From the NCBI GenBank assembly GCA_964606735.1, contig CAZSHI010000003.1, positions 62,001 through 126,000 on the forward strand: 64,000 bases of DNA. The letters run 5' to 3'. The position numbers and the translations under genes are program-made. The stretch is from UBA5109 sp964606735. GTDB lineage: Bacteria; Pseudomonadota; Gammaproteobacteria; Pseudomonadales; Pseudohongiellaceae. The notes beneath the pieces are model-generated. The model was given only the letters and a program-made list of their open reading frames with translations, was not told the DNA's origin and searched no databases. This document shows positions 41,900 through 49,840 of this stretch, in pieces (the first letter of the stretch is position 1; each line of letters begins with the position of its first letter).

Positions 41900-42583
41900 A
41901 TGCCTATGACTAAATATCATCCTGAAACCCGTTTTATCACTGATTATGCTGCCGGCAGTTTGCCGAGTTCACAGGCGCTGTGTGTGTCTGCTCATCTGCA
42001 TTACTGTGGAGAATGTCGAGCAAAAGTGGAACAGCTAAATACCCTGGGCGCTTTGATTTTCGATGACCTGGAGCCACAGGAACCAAGCCAAAGTTTCTCC
42101 TCACTGATGGAGAGAATTGATGCCATGCCTGATATTGAGCAAAAACAGGAACCTTTACGGTCCTCAGACAATATTAAGCGTTCAGGCAACTTGCCAGCTG
42201 CCTTGCAGAAACTGACCCGAGGAGACCTGGCATCACTGCAGTGGAAAAACATCGGAAAATATTTCAGTTATTCTGAGCTTGAGCTGGGCGACAGGCATCG
42301 CGAAACTTCACTTTTAAATATCAAGGCAGGTGGCAATGTCCCAAGACATCGTCACAGGGGCGATGAAATTACCGTTGTGCTGAAGGGAAGCTTTTCTGAC
42401 CAGGATGATCATTATCAAACCGGTGACTTTATCGTTCGAACGCAAGGTGAAATCCACAGCCCTGTGGCAGCACAGGATGAGGACTGCCTGTGCCTTTCAA
42501 CATTAGAGGCCCCCATACAGATGACAAACTGGCTGTACCGGCTGCTTATGCCCCTCGTAAGAGGAACGGCCCATGCCAGTTAA
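41900..42583 (+). CDS. chrR: ChrR-type zinc anti-sigma factor
   Basis: A 227-residue cytosolic anti-sigma factor. The N-terminal ZAS domain (about 1-85) has the H-x3-C-x2-C site HLHYCGECRAK plus an upstream His. The C-terminal cupin domain (about 110-220) contains NVPRHRHRGDEITVVLKGSF and later metal ligands around GEIHSP. In characterised ChrR, the ZAS domain holds the ECF sigma factor and the cupin domain is needed for response to singlet oxygen. It starts four bases after the sigma stop, with no clear ribosome-binding site, implying translational coupling. Convergent with phrB, with one base between the stops. Confidence 0.92.
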   Translation: MPMTKYHPETRFITDYAAGSLPSSQALCVSAHLHYCGECRAKVEQLNTLGALIFDDLEPQEPSQSFSSLMERIDAMPDIEQKQEPLRSSDNIKRSGNLPAALQKLTRGDLASLQWKNIGKYFSYSELELGDRHRETSLLNIKAGGNVPRHRHRGDEITVVLKGSFSDQDDHYQTGDFIVRTQGEIHSPVAAQDEDCLCLSTLEAPIQMTNWLYRLLMPLVRGTAHAS

Positions 42584-42584
42584 A

Positions 42585-43988
42585 TCATGCTTTGTATTTA
42601 AACGCCGCCAACGCCCTTTCACGTGAAAACTTGAGCTCGACCAGTGGCTCCCAATAATCTGCCTCCAGTTTCGCCGGATCATGGATACTGCTGGCGGATT
42701 CGTTTCGCAAGCCTGGAATATAGTTTTTGATAAATTCCCCCTGCGGGTCGAAGCGTTCAGATTGCCGGATAGGATTAAATATTCTGAAATAAGGCGCTGC
42801 ATCCGTTCCAGTTGAGGCGCTCCACTGCCAGCCTCCGTTATTGGAGGAAAAATCGCCATCTACCAAATGCTGCATAAACCAGCGTTCTCCCCAGCGCCAG
42901 TCAATCAGCAGGTTCTTGCTGAGAAACATGGCTACAAGCATGCGTAACCTGTTGTGCATCCAGCCAGTCGCCAGTAACTGTTTCATGGCAGCGTCAATCA
43001 GGGGAAAACCGGTTTCACCCTGGCTCCAGCGGGAAAAATCATCCTCATCACTGCGCCACTGAATGTTGGTATAGGCAGGATTCCAGGCCTGGTGTTTGCA
43101 TACATGTGGATAGTGCCAAACGACATACTGGTAAAAATCACGCCACAGCAGTTCATTGCACCAGCTGCGAACCGAAGCGTTGCTGCCGCTGTCCAGTGCC
43201 TGTTTCCAGCATTGCCGGACCGAAATCACGCCGGCATTCAGATAAGGCGACAGAGTACTGGTGCCAGCCTGTGCCGGAAAATCCCTTTTCTGTTGATAAT
43301 CCTGCAGACGCCCATCGACAAACTCAGTCAAACGCCGCCTGGCCTCTGCCTCGCCTGCCGGCCACAATTCCTGCCAGACAGCCTGCTGCTGTGGCCAGTC
43401 AATCTCATCCAGCTTGCGCTCTTCAGCCAGTGGCACCAAGGCAAAAATGGGCTGTTTATTTTCGGTTGACAGTTCATGAAGCCCGGGCGGCCCAGATACC
43501 TCCAGATATTCACGACACTTGTTCGCGTAGGGAGTAAAAACCCTGAAAGGCTTGTCCTGCCCGGTCAGCACCAGTTCCGGTGGCAGCAGGCAATGATCTT
43601 CATAAGCAAAAACCCCTACAGATTTTTCCCTGCACAGCGCAGACACGACTTCATCCCGGCGACGTTCATTAAGCGGATAGTCAATATTGTAATGCAGCGC
43701 ATCTATCTCCCAGTGCTGGAAAATTTTTTCGAGCAAAGCTGGAATATCCCGGTAATCCGGCACTTGAAATAAACGTAAGGGAATTTTATAGCTCGATAGC
43801 TCTCTGGCCAGCTCCTGCAGGTTTCTGCGCCAGAAATCCAGTTTGATCGGTGCATCATCATGCGCCTGCCACTGGTCCGGTGTGGCAACATAGATGACAA
43901 TGGTTGGCCCCCTGTTAAGCGCCTCCAGCAGCGCACTGTTGTCACCGATGCGCAGGTCATTTCGTAGCCAGCACAGTTGTCGCTTCAT
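42585..43988 (-). CDS. phrB: Class I CPD photolyase
   Basis: A 467-residue DNA repair flavoprotein that splits cyclobutane pyrimidine dimers with blue light. The antenna domain (about 1-130) starts RQLCWLRNDLRIGDNSALLE. The FAD-binding C-terminal domain shows RSWCNELLWRDFYQYVVWHY, WSQGETGFPLIDAAMKQL, ATGWMHNRLRMLVAMFLSKN, DWRWGERWFMQHLVDGD and SNNGGWQWSASTGTDAAPYF. These are hallmark residues of FAD and DNA contacts. It overlaps the DUF523-DUF1722 gene stop by four bases, so they are co-transcribed. Photolyase is also in the RpoE-ChrR regulon of other bacteria. Confidence 0.95.
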   Translation of the reverse strand: MKRQLCWLRNDLRIGDNSALLEALNRGPTIVIYVATPDQWQAHDDAPIKLDFWRRNLQELARELSSYKIPLRLFQVPDYRDIPALLEKIFQHWEIDALHYNIDYPLNERRRDEVVSALCREKSVGVFAYEDHCLLPPELVLTGQDKPFRVFTPYANKCREYLEVSGPPGLHELSTENKQPIFALVPLAEERKLDEIDWPQQQAVWQELWPAGEAEARRRLTEFVDGRLQDYQQKRDFPAQAGTSTLSPYLNAGVISVRQCWKQALDSGSNASVRSWCNELLWRDFYQYVVWHYPHVCKHQAWNPAYTNIQWRSDEDDFSRWSQGETGFPLIDAAMKQLLATGWMHNRLRMLVAMFLSKNLLIDWRWGERWFMQHLVDGDFSSNNGGWQWSASTGTDAAPYFRIFNPIRQSERFDPQGEFIKNYIPGLRNESASSIHDPAKLEADYWEPLVELKFSRERALAAFKYKA

Positions 43989-44938
43989 ATATGGTTGCGC
44001 AGACTCAATTCTGCCGGATAGGGATCAAAAAATGCCTGCTTGCTGATGTAGTCGTTGGGATGATTGTTGAAATGATGCTGCAGCAGAGTTACCGGTACTA
44101 CCAGAGGGACAATCCCCTTGCGATACTGCTCGATAACCTCACCCAGTTTGGCTTTTTCCTGTGGCTGCAGCTGCTGTTTCAGGTAGCCCCGGATGTGCAT
44201 CAGCACATTGGTATTGGATTTACGGTTAGCTTTTTTAGTCAGAGCCTGCATCAGCGCGGCGAAATAACGGCCTGCCAGTTCATCGGCATCCTGCTTGCCG
44301 GCATCTGCCAGCATGCGACCCAAATCCTGGTAGGACTGGGGTGCATGCGCCATCAATGAATATTTATAAGCGGCGTGAAACTCGATAATGCCCTGTGCTG
44401 TAAGCCCCTTTTCTTTCAGTGCTTGCCAGCGCCGATAGGCATAAACACGCAGGATAAAATTTTCACGTAAAACATGATCAGTCAGCCGTCCTGCCTCCTC
44501 GACCGGCAAGAGCGGCATGGCATCGCTCAGCGCTTTGGCAAATATCCCTCGCCCTTCGTCCAGTGGTACTGGATTGTCTTCACGATAAACCTTGACCTTG
44601 AATAGACCGCAACTGGGGGAACCCTTGATAAAAATATAACCACAAATGTCCGTGAGTTCCGGTAGCGTCCGTTCGGCAAAAGACTGCAGCTTGTCCGTGA
44701 CATCAATACTGGCATCATCGACATTAACCGCGCGCGGATTGGCCGGATCACCCAGCAGACGAATCGGTTTGCGCGGCACTCCCAATCCACTGCCCACTTC
44801 AGGGCAGATCGAGCGGTATTCAAAATAATCAGACAGGTTTGCTGTACACAGGCGTGAATGCTTGTGCCCGCCGTTGTAACGCACTTCCTCTCCCAGCAGA
44901 CAGGCACTGATGCCAATCGGTATTTTTTGCAAAATCAA
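43985..44938 (-). CDS. DUF523-DUF1722 fusion (TudS/YbgA-like)
   Basis: A 317-residue two-domain protein. The N-terminal DUF523 domain (about 1-155) has three conserved Cys: GISACLLGEEVRYNGGHK, SICPEVGSGLGVPRKPIRL and KGSPSCGLFKVKVY. In the TudS branch, these hold a 4Fe-4S cluster and remove sulfur from 2-thiouracil (established for a relative). The C-terminal DUF1722 domain (about 190-310) has ALKEKGLTAQGIIEFHAAYK and YSLMAHAPQSYQDLGRM, as in E. coli YbgA, which is also beside phrB. The coupling to photolyase suggests a role in light or thionucleotide damage; this is inference. Confidence 0.9.
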   Translation of the reverse strand: MILQKIPIGISACLLGEEVRYNGGHKHSRLCTANLSDYFEYRSICPEVGSGLGVPRKPIRLLGDPANPRAVNVDDASIDVTDKLQSFAERTLPELTDICGYIFIKGSPSCGLFKVKVYREDNPVPLDEGRGIFAKALSDAMPLLPVEEAGRLTDHVLRENFILRVYAYRRWQALKEKGLTAQGIIEFHAAYKYSLMAHAPQSYQDLGRMLADAGKQDADELAGRYFAALMQALTKKANRKSNTNVLMHIRGYLKQQLQPQEKAKLGEVIEQYRKGIVPLVVPVTLLQHHFNNHPNDYISKQAFFDPYPAELSLRNHI

Positions 44939-44964
44939 ACCCGTTTATGCCATGAATTTACAGA

Positions 44965-44994
44965 TAGATACGAGCTTAGCATGAGTCTGGATGA
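44965..44994 (-). promoter_or_regulatory. Possible ECF11-like promoter for the DUF523-phrB operon
   Basis: On the minus strand TCATCC (complement of 44989-44994) and TATCTA (complement of 44965-44970) are separated by 18 bases, 26 bases before the start codon. The -35 differs from TGATCC in one base. It is weaker evidence than the two sites at 41168-41240. Confidence 0.4.
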
Positions 44995-45017
44995 ATCGAT
45001 AAAGCAGGTTTTTTGCC

Positions 45018-45254
45018 TCAACCGCCCTGCGCACTGGCACGACTGGTGATGTGAGCGGCCAAATGCTCTGCCTGCTCTTGCGATAGCGACTGCTTGGGCC
45101 TGCCTGCTTGCAGGGCCAGTCGGAAATACTGCATGAATCGTCGGCAATTGCCGCACATGAGCAGGTGCAGCGCCATACCCAGGGCCTGGGTACGGCTCAG
45201 TTCCCTATCCACATAAGCACTCGCTTTGTCTGCCACATCCTTACATCTCAACAT
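45018..45254 (-). CDS. Small zinc-finger anti-sigma factor
   Basis: A 78-residue protein with the zf-HC2 pattern: a first Cys in MLRCKDVADKASAYVDREL, then H-x3-C-x2-C in LHLLMCGNCRRF. It lacks a membrane helix, so it is a soluble anti-sigma or a redox sensor of the ZAS type. It starts 18 bases after the ECF sigma stop and is likely its partner. Release of zinc on thiol oxidation is the usual signal for ZAS proteins (family knowledge). Confidence 0.85.
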   Translation of the reverse strand: MLRCKDVADKASAYVDRELSRTQALGMALHLLMCGNCRRFMQYFRLALQAGRPKQSLSQEQAEHLAAHITSRASAQGG

Positions 45255-45272
45255 TGCTGCTTATTGCTCCGC

Positions 45273-45911
45273 CTAACACTCACCGGTTTGCTGATAATGG
45301 TTGATCACCTCGAACAGTTTCATGCGGGCACGATGTAAAAGCACCCGGGCATTGGAGTTGGAAATCTCCAGAATGTTACAGATTTCCTCCAGGCTCAGCT
45401 GTTCCTGATCCCGTAATACAAATACCGCTTTTTGATCGGCCTGCAGTAAATTCAGGGTTTTCTCAATACAGTGCTGCAATTGCTCCTCCTGCAGGATGGC
45501 CTCGGGGGAATCCAGGTCCCACTGGAAACTGGCTTGCCAGTGACCATCTGGCCGAAAGGAATTCTGCAACCATTCATCTAGGCGCTGCTCCTGTTTTTGG
45601 TCTGCTGGTAACGCCTCGAGAGAAACCTGGCGTGATTCCTTGCGATAACGCTTGAATGCTTCATTTTTGACGATGGTAAAGAGCCAGGTTTTCAGGGAAG
45701 AGCGTTGCTGAAATGCTGGCAGTGCCTTGTATATGGAAACCCAGGCTTCCTGTACCACTTCCTCTGCCCAGGCATCGCCGACAATCGGACGCACAAGGCT
45801 CAGCATGGAAAGATGGTATTCCCGAACTATGGCTTTAAAAGCCTGGTGATCCTGCTGTTTTAATTGCTCCAGAAATGCCGGTGCCTGAAACTGATTCACT
45901 TGCCTGCTCAT
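45273..45911 (-). CDS. ECF sigma factor with soluble zinc anti-sigma
   Basis: A 212-residue ECF sigma factor. Region 2 contains FKAIVREYHLSMLSLVRPIV, EEVVQEAWVSIYKALPAF and LKTWLFTIVKNEAFKRYRK. A long linker (about 95-140) is followed by region 4: LLQADQKAVFVLRDQEQLSL and EEICNILEISNSNARVLLHR. It forms a two-gene unit with the zf-HC2 gene downstream. Target genes are unknown; the divergent hydrolase at 46153 is a possible one. No clear ECF promoter was recognised in the 241 bases upstream. Confidence 0.92.
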   Translation of the reverse strand: MSRQVNQFQAPAFLEQLKQQDHQAFKAIVREYHLSMLSLVRPIVGDAWAEEVVQEAWVSIYKALPAFQQRSSLKTWLFTIVKNEAFKRYRKESRQVSLEALPADQKQEQRLDEWLQNSFRPDGHWQASFQWDLDSPEAILQEEQLQHCIEKTLNLLQADQKAVFVLRDQEQLSLEEICNILEISNSNARVLLHRARMKLFEVINHYQQTGEC

Positions 45912-46152
45912 TTCATGCTGAAACCTGATAGTACCGAGTCAAAACACAAATGAGAATCTCGCTCAGTGTTTTCATGCATTAAGATCAGTCACCAAGCAGG
46001 GTGTTTTTCCTCATTTCATGCTTATTTTCATGTGATTTATGTCGAACAGTGGATTATGCTTGATCTGTCTGTCAATTCATGACCCAAGTGCTTATCAGCT
46101 CTTTTCATTGATAACAAAAACCGACCAATAATAAAAACTCAAGGAGCTAGCA

Positions 46153-47487
46153 GTGAATATCAAGAAACTTTCCCTATGCAAGACAGCCCTAGCAGGCATC
46201 ACCCTGGTGCTTGGCCTGCAGGCAATGGCGCAACCCGGTGGCCAGGGGCGAGCACCGATTGTGCCCGATACTGCAACAGTCGCCGCAATACCCAGTATTC
46301 GACCAGCCAGCGGCAACGGCCCCGCATGGGATTCTTCCCCTGCGCAGTGGCCCGGTCACGGCATCGAATCCTTTAACTACGAAATCAATGAGTATCTGAT
46401 TTCAGGCACAGCAGCGGGTGAACCTTACACTACCCGGCTGGTTATCCGTAAGCCACGTGATGACAGCCGCTTCAGCGGCCTGATCGTCGCCGAACCCATG
46501 CACCCGATCGGTGGTGCCCATGCCTTTGAATACAACTCAGTCTATATCATGGACTCGGGACATATCGGCGTGGAAATCACGACAAATGGTGCTGACAATA
46601 TCCGCGATTTCAATCCAGCACGCTATGGTGATATCCAGATTTCACCACTGCAGACCACGGAAGTTCTCGCTCAGGCAGGCGCCCTGATCAAAAGCAACAG
46701 CAGCCCCATCGCCAATATGGATATTCGCAAAATGATTATGTGGGGTACCTCGGCCAGCTCCGGCATACTGGTGCGCTACCTGGATGGTCACAAAGTCTTT
46801 ACCCTGGCCAATGGTGACAATATCTATGATGGTTTCATGCCCACCTCGAACGGTAGGGATATTGAAGCCGTTGACGTCCCCATGATCCAGGTTCCTACCC
46901 AGCATGAGTACAGTGTCGGGGCAACCATGCATCAGGACAGCGATGAGCACGGCAGTCAGTTCAGGGTGTATGAATTTGCCGGGCTGGCACATCTGGACGC
47001 CCGTCATAACGGCACCCGCCTTAGCCAGCAGGACTGTCAGCACCCGATATCGCAATTCCCGCAGGAAGCCTACTTTTCGGTTGCCCTGCACCACCTGCTG
47101 CAATGGGTCGACAAGGGTATCGAGGCTCCCCGTGCACCTCGTATCCTGATGGATAACTTTGTCGACAATGACGGTTCGCTGATGTTGCTCGATGATGAAG
47201 CGGGCAATGCCGTGGGTGGTATCCGCAACCCCTATGTGGATGTAGCAGCGTATAAATACACCATGTTCAACGTGCCCAGTGGGCAAGGCCAGAATGCAAA
47301 CCGGCTCTGCGGCATCTCGGGCTGGCAGACTCCGGTTGCAGCGGAAGACATGCGTGAGCGCTACGGCTCACCAGCCAATTATGTGCGTATTTTCGAAGAA
47401 CGACTGAATGAACTGGAAAATGAAGGCTGGTCGCTGCCGGTCTACCATGAGCTGATCATGCAGGACGCCCGAAGCATACACTTCTGA
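46153..47487 (+). CDS. Secreted alpha/beta-hydrolase-domain protein
   Basis: A 444-residue secreted protein. The signal peptide (TALAGITLVLGLQAMAQ) precedes a Gly/Pro-rich linker. The hydrolase region includes FNYEINEYLISGTAAGEPYT, LIVAEPMHPIGGAHAFEYN and the nucleophile elbow IMWGTSASSGILVRYLDGH (G-x-S-x-S/G variant), then EFAGLAHLDARHN with the probable catalytic His. It belongs to the alpha/beta hydrolase domain (Abhydrolase_10-like) group, whose substrates are generally unknown esters. AAGGAG is seven bases before the GTG start. A good terminator follows the stop. It is divergent from an ECF sigma gene, so may be among its targets. Confidence 0.83.
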   Translation: MNIKKLSLCKTALAGITLVLGLQAMAQPGGQGRAPIVPDTATVAAIPSIRPASGNGPAWDSSPAQWPGHGIESFNYEINEYLISGTAAGEPYTTRLVIRKPRDDSRFSGLIVAEPMHPIGGAHAFEYNSVYIMDSGHIGVEITTNGADNIRDFNPARYGDIQISPLQTTEVLAQAGALIKSNSSPIANMDIRKMIMWGTSASSGILVRYLDGHKVFTLANGDNIYDGFMPTSNGRDIEAVDVPMIQVPTQHEYSVGATMHQDSDEHGSQFRVYEFAGLAHLDARHNGTRLSQQDCQHPISQFPQEAYFSVALHHLLQWVDKGIEAPRAPRILMDNFVDNDGSLMLLDDEAGNAVGGIRNPYVDVAAYKYTMFNVPSGQGQNANRLCGISGWQTPVAAEDMRERYGSPANYVRIFEERLNELENEGWSLPVYHELIMQDARSIHF

Positions 47488-47511
47488 GTCTCCAGCTAAG
47501 CAGGCAATATG

Positions 47512-47542
47512 AAAAGGGCCCAATCGGGTCCTTTTTATTTTT
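47512..47542 (+). terminator. Rho-independent terminator after hydrolase gene
   Basis: AAAAGGGCCC, loop AATC and GGGTCCTTTT form a 10-bp stem with one G-U-type mismatch, followed by TATTTTT. It lies 25 bases after the hydrolase stop and 13 before the convergent nitroreductase end. Confidence 0.8.
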
Positions 47543-47554
47543 AAGCCATGAGTG

Positions 47555-48292
47555 TCAACACTTCAGAAACCCCTGAGCCTGCAGGAATGCCAACATGTGC
47601 TCCCTTCGTTTGCCCTGAATGGCACGCGTGGTGGGCGCTGACCAGTCGCTGCTTTTGGCATTCGTCTTACGTGTCCCATAATAAGCCGCGATGATTTCAT
47701 CATAGTCATCCACACTGGCTGCCACCTTCGACAGCTCATACCTGTCTTCATGCAGAATGCTGCTGACAGGCAGGCGGGGTTTGACTGCATTTTTATGAGC
47801 CGGCCAGCCCAGACAGAAGCCAAATGCCGGGTATACATGCTTGGGGATTTCCAGTATGTCGACCAGCACCTGCGGATCGTTACGGATACCGCCGATAAAG
47901 ACACAACCCAGTCCACAGGATTCAGCTGCCAGCATCATATTCTGCGCCATCAGGGCTGTGTCGACACTGGCCGCCAGAAAATGTTCGGCATAACCCTGCA
48001 ACTCCCCCTGCCCGGATTTTTGTGAGGCATAATTGATCCGCTGCATGTCTGCACAGAGCACCAGAAACTCGGCAGCCTCAACAACCCAGCTCTGCCCGCC
48101 GGCCACCTCGGCTATGTGTCGACGCTTGTCGAGATCCTTTACCCGCAGCAGTGAATATGCCTGGATGAAACTGGAGCTGGCTGCAGCCTGGCCGCAGGCA
48201 ATAATCTCCTGCAGCAAGTGCTCATCAATGGCCTCATCGGTATAGGAGCGCACGGAACTGTGTGCCTGCATAAGTTTCATGACTTCGTTCAT
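47555..48292 (-). CDS. nfsA: NfsA-like oxygen-insensitive nitroreductase
   Basis: A 245-residue FMN-dependent NADPH oxidoreductase. Features are MKLMQAHSSVRSYTDEAID (FMN phosphate Arg/Ser), ACGQAAASSSFIQAYSLLRV, MLAAESCGLGCVFIGGIRND, and the NfsA-specific AFGFCLGWPAHKNAVKPRLP. The C-terminal helix ends KRREHMLAFLQAQGFLK. NfsA reduces nitroaromatics and quinones, and is part of SoxRS stress defence in enterics. The ATG at 48292 is favoured over 48328 because it aligns with the family start. Convergent with the hydrolase gene. Confidence 0.9.
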   Translation of the reverse strand: MNEVMKLMQAHSSVRSYTDEAIDEHLLQEIIACGQAAASSSFIQAYSLLRVKDLDKRRHIAEVAGGQSWVVEAAEFLVLCADMQRINYASQKSGQGELQGYAEHFLAASVDTALMAQNMMLAAESCGLGCVFIGGIRNDPQVLVDILEIPKHVYPAFGFCLGWPAHKNAVKPRLPVSSILHEDRYELSKVAASVDDYDEIIAAYYGTRKTNAKSSDWSAPTTRAIQGKRREHMLAFLQAQGFLKC

Positions 48293-48391
48293 TGATAGGG
48301 TTGCTCCATCAGGAATGACAGCGGCCAATTCGGGTGGCAGCTACTGTGTAGTTGATCAGATTGTAGATGTGCGATGCTATTTGCAGGAATT

Positions 48392-49663
48392 TTATTCTTT
48401 CACAAACAGTATTTCATCTTCCACCAGAGCATCGACCAGAAGGATGCGATCAGTACTCAGGTAACAGGCAAAGGTGCGGCAGAATTTGCGGGTTTTAAGG
48501 TCGCGGTATACTTCCGATGTGATGAAATTCTTGCCGGCGAGTTTGTTCAACACCAGGAAGGAGGGAAAATAGGGACGATGTGACCAGTTCATGCCTTGCC
48601 AGTCCGTGTCTTCTTCGAACCCTGCTTCTCCCTTTTCAAAGCTAGGCGTTATCTGGTTACCGCTTTCATCACACATGTAATACCGAAAAATACCGGAATT
48701 CAGCACCTGCTCATTATGCTGCAGGGCTTTTGCATCCAGATTATTCTTTTTAATCTCATTCACAATACTTCTGATTTGCTGTTTTTGCTCACTGGCATTA
48801 CCCAGGCGAATGGATTTTTCTTTCAGGTAACTTTGTTGTAATGAGCGTACCCTTTCAATGGTTGATTCAGCTGCCAGGGTATGCGGACGCGCTTCAGAAA
48901 AAAGATAGCCCTGTATCAGGTTGCTGCTGCATTCAATCCCGAAATGAAATTCTTCCTCGGTTTCAACGCCTTCACATACAATGTGGCAGCCAATACGGTT
49001 CGCCACATGGGCAATTGACAAGGCAATATCAGCACTATGGCCACCCCGTGCTGCCTGCTTGAACAAACGCATATCCAGCTTGACGATATCCGGCTTCAGG
49101 GCTTCAACCCTGTCTGCCTGTGAGGCGCCAGCGCCGAAGTCATCGACTGCAACCATCAAACCAGCTTCATGATAAATCGCCACCATGTCCTTGAGCATTT
49201 CAATGTCACCATGGGATTCGGTAATTTCGATCACCACACGCTGCGGATCGATACCAATTTCCTTGATCATTTCCAACGTCGGCACCATCGGGCTGCCGGC
49301 TCTTTCCAGGATATTCTCAATCCAGAGCGGGGAAATATTCAGGGTAATGTATCCAGCTTCAGGATGTTCAGCGAAATACTTCAATCCCTGGTAACGCAGG
49401 GCACGATCAATTTCCAGCTGGTAGTCACCACGGACTTTCGGATTATTGAAAAAATGACCAAAACTGCGGGAGTTTCCTTTGTCATTGAGAGAGCTCGCCA
49501 GGCATTCATAGCCCACGATGCGGCCACTGGCAATACTGATAATGGGTTGATAAAAGGGAACAACTTTCTCACCGGCCACCTGCAACGGTTCTGTAGGCCA
49601 GCGCGGCATGCTGCTGGTCCCCAGTAATTTATCCCATTTGTCTAAATCCTTACCATCCTGCAT
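48392..49663 (-). CDS. EAL-domain phosphodiesterase with YkuI-like C-terminal domain
   Basis: A 423-residue cytosolic c-di-GMP phosphodiesterase. The EAL domain (about 33-280) has the signature as ECL (IVGYECLASS), then YITLNISPLWIEN, VVIEITESHG, VAVDDFGAGASQADRVEAL, IVKLDMRLF, CEGVETEEEF and LIQGYLFSEA, so the metal- and substrate-binding residues are retained and it is probably active. The C-terminal part (about 300-420) has a PAS/Cache-like segment FRYYMCDESGNQITPSFEK and HRPYFPSFLVLNK, as in YkuI_C. It should sense a small ligand; there is no membrane segment. No diguanylate cyclase is nearby. Confidence 0.88.
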   Translation of the reverse strand: MQDGKDLDKWDKLLGTSSMPRWPTEPLQVAGEKVVPFYQPIISIASGRIVGYECLASSLNDKGNSRSFGHFFNNPKVRGDYQLEIDRALRYQGLKYFAEHPEAGYITLNISPLWIENILERAGSPMVPTLEMIKEIGIDPQRVVIEITESHGDIEMLKDMVAIYHEAGLMVAVDDFGAGASQADRVEALKPDIVKLDMRLFKQAARGGHSADIALSIAHVANRIGCHIVCEGVETEEEFHFGIECSSNLIQGYLFSEARPHTLAAESTIERVRSLQQSYLKEKSIRLGNASEQKQQIRSIVNEIKKNNLDAKALQHNEQVLNSGIFRYYMCDESGNQITPSFEKGEAGFEEDTDWQGMNWSHRPYFPSFLVLNKLAGKNFITSEVYRDLKTRKFCRTFACYLSTDRILLVDALVEDEILFVKE

Positions 49664-49767
49664 AAAGCCAATGCTTTTTTATGGTTGTTTGTGTGATTCT
49701 TGAAATAAATGCTTGAACGGGAAAGAGTTTTTGACAGAAATGCAGGCTTATGTCAAATCTATAGCAC

Positions 49768-49807
49768 AAAAATTACGGCTTTAACTGAGCTCAACTCAGT
49801 TAAAGCC
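49768..49807 (-). terminator. Strong hairpin terminator after TonB receptor gene
   Basis: A perfect 13-bp inverted repeat (GGCTTTAACTGAG and CTCAGTTAAAGCC, 5-base loop) lies 33 bases after the receptor stop. On the minus strand it is followed by GTAATTTTTG, as expected for termination of that gene. Confidence 0.8.
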
Positions 49808-49840
49808 AGCAAGTAATATCATATTAATTGCACGACGCTG

